Positions 9,361 through 12,930 of a stretch of DNA of 12,930 nt are shown here, one piece after another (the stretch's first letter is position 1; every line of letters begins with the position of its first letter). Origin of the DNA: Pleurotus ostreatus/Saccharomyces cerevisiae fusant. Lineage: Eukaryota; Opisthokonta. Below the pieces are notes generated by a model. That model was given only the letters and a program-made list of their open reading frames with translations. It searched no databases and was not told the origin of the DNA. Location: contig JAMQCK010001024.1 in the NCBI GenBank assembly GCA_024196135.1, forward strand, positions 1-12,930. Direction: 5' to 3'. A program made the position numbers and the translations under genes.

Positions 9361-10349
9361 TGTCGTCGCCGTCGTGCTGGTTGTCGTATTCTTCCGAACG
9401 AGGTGGGTGTGCCGAGTCGTCGGACTGGTCTCGACGTTCATGAATTCGCCCCGCTGACTGTTCGCGGTGCAGATCCCCCGTTCTGCCGGCGATCTTCGTC
9501 TCATTTGCCGGTCTTCTGGCACCGGTTTCCTGCGCCCGCTCGCTTCATATATTTGATTCATTAACATAGCATAGTACTAGTCGACCATACTCCATGGGTT
9601 TAATGATTGCGCCTGGTGAATAATGGCTTTTGTGTTCCCCTTCCTGACGTCCGTTTTCTGCGTTTCGATAGGTCTATCATGACCTGAAGCTGCAGCATCC
9701 TCGTGTGCTTTCTTTGGAAAGTATTGGCCGTGGGAGCCACGACGATGACCTGCTCTGAAAGAGTTCCAAATGCGTCCTCGAGAGCGCGACCCTGCAACAA
9801 CGTGGCTTTAATGTTTGATTTGACCCCACGGATCCGGGATCCCGAGCTCGACGGATCACGGAGCTCGGCGGTCCTCTAACTTGCCGAATTGCCGACGCAA
9901 AGTCCAAACACGAACTCGAACCGTGCCTGCATCTGTTGCTCGTTAGGTTGACCGAGCTCGGGCACCCTTGGGGCCCTCGACGCGAGGACTAGATGTTCTT
10001 GTAACGAACCAAGACAATGAACTCAGGTCTCCCCGAATCCCAAAGCCCGTCTCTCCGACAAGCGAGCCTCGACAAGCGGAGGGCCTTTCAGATTCCAGGA
10101 CTCCGCTGCCTGCTGCTAAGTTCCTTGCCAACTCCCAAACATAAAGCACTGACCATAGACGAGCGGAGATACGCTCTGGTTCAAGTCATCTGTGACGGCG
10201 CACACAGGCGAAGGCAAGAGGCAGATGCGTTCGACATTGGTGTACATTGAAGCGCGGCAGCTGAAGTACAAGATGTGCTATACAGACGTCTATCAACTGG
10301 ACTCGTGAGTAGGATTCAGTACAACGATTGACGTGCGTTGTGAACGGGT
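9361..10349. other. Convergent intergenic region between the MYND gene and sedolisin
   Basis: About 990 bp between two converging stop codons, holding both 3' UTRs and spacer. All frames here are short and lack domain signals. It contains the GAGCTC-based inverted repeat near 9842-9868 and a related palindrome at 9952-9961. I find no tRNA fold or transposon protein remnant. Confidence 0.55.
9842..9868. repeat. GC-rich inverted repeat, 8-bp stem
   Basis: CCGAGCTC (9842-9849) and GAGCTCGG (9861-9868) are perfect inverse complements around an 11-nt loop. A third copy, the palindrome CCGAGCTCGG, lies at 9952-9961. The arms contain the palindrome GAGCTC, so they also pair with themselves. Confidence 0.55.
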
Positions 10350-12813
10350 TTATACGAGCTTCTGGAGCTTGGCGAAGTCCGGAGTACCGAGACCGGTGAC
10401 CTGCGAGGATCGTCAGCATTTGTTACAAGCGAGACTCAAGTCTACATACCGGGTCCCAGCCCTTGGTGGCCTCGAAACCTGAGGAGAAGGATCGGTCTGA
10501 AGCGGTGATAACTCAAGAAGGAAGAGTGCGCACCATCAGTATCACAGCCGGGGTTAGTGCCCTCGGTGATGTCGTTGAAGCCGTCAGCGGCGGTGCTGTA
10601 GATGAGCGGGTTCAAGAAGCCCAACTGCGGGCTTGTAAGCACACAGAAGAGGTCTCTTAACACATCTTACTTACCGGCGACTGGCCCTGGGAGACCTTGT
10701 AGTCGTTGAGGAGCGCGATGATACCGGCGACGGTCTACAGGATCATTAGCCCCGAGGTGTTGAGAGTAGCGCAAGAGACAGCATACCGGCGAGCTCGCAC
10801 TCGTGCCACCGACGCTCTGCGTGATACCGCCAATGACGACCTGGAAGCCAGAGCCCTGGGCAGCCAGGTCGGGGTACGCGCGACCGGAGGAGCTAGTCAT
10901 CGCATCAGCAACCCATCCTTCACCAACACCAAACTCAACATCCAAACTCACTTGAACAAGTCACTGTTCTTGTCGCCCCAGAAGTCGAGGTACGCGCTGA
11001 CGGCGTCGGCCTGGTAATCGGGCTGGGAGAAGTAGCGGGAGAAGCTGATGGGAAGAGAGATGTCGATACGGGTGCAGTGGTAGATGGGTAGAGAAGGCAA
11101 CGCACCCTCCGCCAGAGAAGTCGACCGCCTTCTCGGGGTTGGTGCCGGTGGTGCCGCCGACGGTGGTCACGTATGGGCAGCTGGCTATAAAATGGGTTCA
11201 TCAGTCAAGGCGGACAGAAAGAGCATCACACTAGCACATACCAGGGAACGCCGGCTGGAAAGCAGTCGCGTTCGAGCCATCATTGTTGGCGCAGTCGCCG
11301 CCACCAACTAATGAAGATGATCAACGGGGAGCTTGACAGCATCTGTGAGTTCTCTTACCACCGAAGTCACCGCTAGAGAAGAGGATGGACGCGCCGCGAG
11401 CGCCGAGCTTGGCAAGCTGGTCGCAGACGTTCTGAGCGTAGTCCTGAGGAACGGTCTGCTCGTCGTCGCCTGTTGGGGGGTGTCAGCTAGAAAAGATGGG
11501 ATGCTCGCAAGGGGGCTTACCGTAGCTGGTTGTGAACGTCTGAGGGATGTCGTCCTGGTCGAGGATGTACTCGAGCCAGTCCCTTTACACATGAATGAGC
11601 CGCTGTGAGAGAGAGGCTATCATAGGAGACTTACAAGTAGGGCTCTGGACAAAAGCTTGATCAGTGTCTGTTCAATGACTTTCATGGTAGCACGTACCGT
11701 TAGTGTTCGTCGGCGTCTGCGAGTCCTCGTTGTAGGGCGGGGAACCACCAGTGCTGTAGTACACGTTCGGAATGGGGTAGGACAGCGCCTCGGTGTACTG
11801 GATGTCGAGGTTCGCCTCCACTGTGCATCACTGTTGAGCCAGAAGCGCAGTACAGATGATTGTGCGAATCTCACCTCCGGGGTCGTTCTGGTCATTGCCA
11901 CCGTCATTGATCTGGACAGTTTTGAAGGTCGCATTTGCGGCGTCCGGGAGGTACTTCTTCAAGAAGGTCGTGAGGTCCTCCTCGTTCGCGAACTCGTCGA
12001 GATACTAGGTCCACATCATGATCAGTAAATCGGCAGGGATGTCGTTTTCACGGTAGAACTTACGCCAGCAACACCGAGCGTGGTGTTGGTGTCAGCCTTC
12101 GGCTTGTAGCCGGACGTGTTGTAGAGCTTCTGCAAACAAGCAGGGGTAACAGTCCTGCCGCAGTCGCTGGCAGCCTCGACATTGACGTTCAGATCCTTCT
12201 CATTGCTGCCATCGAGCTCTGGCTGCTTGAAAGAAGTCGACCGCATGGACTTCATCGTGCCGAAGTACGTCGTCGGAGCAACGACGTCGACATGACCGAT
12301 GAGATCCTTGGGCAGGGAGTACGACATCGTGCGGACGACGTATTCCCCGGTCGTAGTGTGGCGGTAGACGTTGTACTTCGTGCCGAGGAGTTTCTCCGCC
12401 TGCTCGACGGTGACGTTGTAGATCGTCACGAAGTTCGTCGCCGCAGAGTGCTTCATGTTCGAGATGTCGATGCCGTGGTAATCGAACCAGTCCTGGACGA
12501 GGGGGAGCGTGTCGTCGTGCGGGCGCGCGAGCTCGTGCAGCTCGCCCTTCGAGAGGTGCTGGCCGTACGAGTCGTGGCCCGGCGTGCTGACCTCGTATAA
12601 CTTAGAAATGAGAGTCTCAATGTGCGGCTGAGCGAGGCCGAAGCGCAGGTCGAAGGTGTGGTCGGCCGGGGCGGGGCCGTGGTACTGGAAGCCTTTGGGT
12701 ATCGTCTCCCAGGCGTGCTTGACGGACCGGTCATCCCAGCGCTTGCTCAGAGGCGACGCTGCCGCGAGGGCGGCGAGGTGAAGTGCGCTGACACCGAGTC
12801 CGAGGAGAAGCAT
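10350..12813 (-). CDS. Secreted sedolisin (peptidase family S53)
   Basis: Fourteen exons give 586 residues: 12813-12064, 12004-11875, 11820-11698, 11644-11635, 11582-11521, 11469-11359, 11307-11242, 11184-11106, 11044-10952, 10892-10787, 10734-10675, 10624-10534, 10478-10450 and 10400-10350. All phases agree. A signal peptide (MLLLGLGVSALHLAALAAA) precedes a pro-kumamolisin domain (about 30-205), which acts as chaperone and inhibitor until cleaved at acid pH. In the catalytic domain the Glu/Asp pair is E295 and D299 (VEANLD), the oxyanion Asp is D393 (SSGDFG), and the nucleophile is S506 (GGTSASSP). The C-terminal calcium site is D548, I549, G567 and D569 (NDITEG, GWDPVTG). Six N-x-S/T sites fit secretion. 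Family members are acid serine-carboxyl endo- or tripeptidyl peptidases used to digest external protein; which type this is cannot be decided here. Confidence 0.95.
11635..11644 (-). other. 10-nt microexon (exon 4) of sedolisin
   Basis: AGCCCTACTT is bounded by TGTCCAG on one side and GTAAGT on the other. It supplies the last two bases of a Glu codon, Pro, Tyr and the first two bases of Leu, joining NTN to DWLEYI as EPYL. Introns of 53 nt (11697-11645) and 52 nt (11634-11583) flank it. Leaving it out breaks the frame, since 10 is not a multiple of three. Confidence 0.8.
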
Positions 12814-12862
12814 GGTAGGGAGAGGCGGGGGAAAGAGGTTGCATGCGCGCAGCTGCGGGTCC

Positions 12863-12869
12863 TTATATA
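12863..12869 (-). promoter_or_regulatory. TATA box of the sedolisin gene
   Basis: TATATAA on the minus strand lies 50 bp upstream of the ATG at 12813, almost the same spacing as at the MYND gene. It predicts a very short 5' leader. The start codon has an ACC-ATG context. Positions 12870-12930 are upstream sequence without a motif I can support. Confidence 0.65.
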
Positions 12870-12930
12870 CGGGCGTTCCGTAGATGCGATGCTTCCCCGC
12901 GGCTTCGCGTGATACGCGGGTATGGCTTCC

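Noticed and set aside
9440..9850. Restriction-site-like runs (EcoRI, SpeI, SalI, NcoI, BamHI, SacI) suggesting a cloning linker.
   Set aside because: The sites are scattered over some 400 bp within ordinary sequence rather than packed in a polylinker, so vector contamination is not supported.
10178..10188. GGTTCAAGTCA, resembling a tRNA B box.
   Set aside because: No matching A box, acceptor stem or cloverleaf could be built around it.
11601..11610. Alternative acceptor CTCACAG for sedolisin exon 5.
   Set aside because: Using it puts the downstream exon in the wrong frame and destroys the conserved DWLEYI segment, so the AAAG acceptor at 11583 is preferred.
3191..12813. A biosynthetic or defence gene cluster.
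   Set aside because: The genes belong to unrelated cellular processes, lie on both strands, and lack the tailoring, transport or regulator genes of such clusters.

Overview
The window looks like a gene-dense stretch of a basidiomycete nuclear genome, most likely an Agaricomycete. Each gene is cut by short GT-AG introns of about 46-61 nt, one of them 136 nt, many with a CTGAC/CTAAT-type branch site near the acceptor. Coding DNA is GC-rich, and the MYND protein has a C-terminal block of a type I associate with Agaricomycetes. I joined exons by hand, checking phase and family fit at every junction, so the CDS spans below include introns.

Layout, left to right. (1) Positions 1-2389, plus strand: the 3' part of an unrecognised gene whose protein has a Tyr/Pro-rich helical region, a Ser/Ala/Pro linker and a charged helical C-terminus; its 5' end lies outside the window. 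(2) 3191-5331, minus: a CUE-like/DUF1771/Smr-domain protein related to the N4BP2 family, convergent with gene 1. (3) 6097-6995, minus: heterochromatin protein HP1, with chromodomain and chromo shadow domain. (4) 7325-8027, minus: Y14/RBM8A, the RRM subunit of the exon junction complex, head-to-tail upstream of HP1. (5) 8646-9360, plus: a MYND zinc-finger protein, divergent from Y14. (6) 10350-12813, minus: a secreted sedolisin (peptidase S53) with 14 exons, one of them only 10 nt long. Five stretches between genes hold untranslated regions and promoters plus a few small repeats.

The genes do not form a pathway. Four appear to be intracellular (Smr nuclease-type, HP1 chromatin, Y14 mRNA surveillance, MYND adaptor), one is an extracellular acid protease, and one is unknown. 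I saw no transposon, RNA gene, CRISPR array, secondary-metabolite cluster or viral insertion, and nothing I would call a new multi-gene system. The points worth a second look are the microexon, the hidden first exon of the Smr gene, two stop-free in-frame introns, a local cluster of ACGCGT sites, and the unrecognised first gene.
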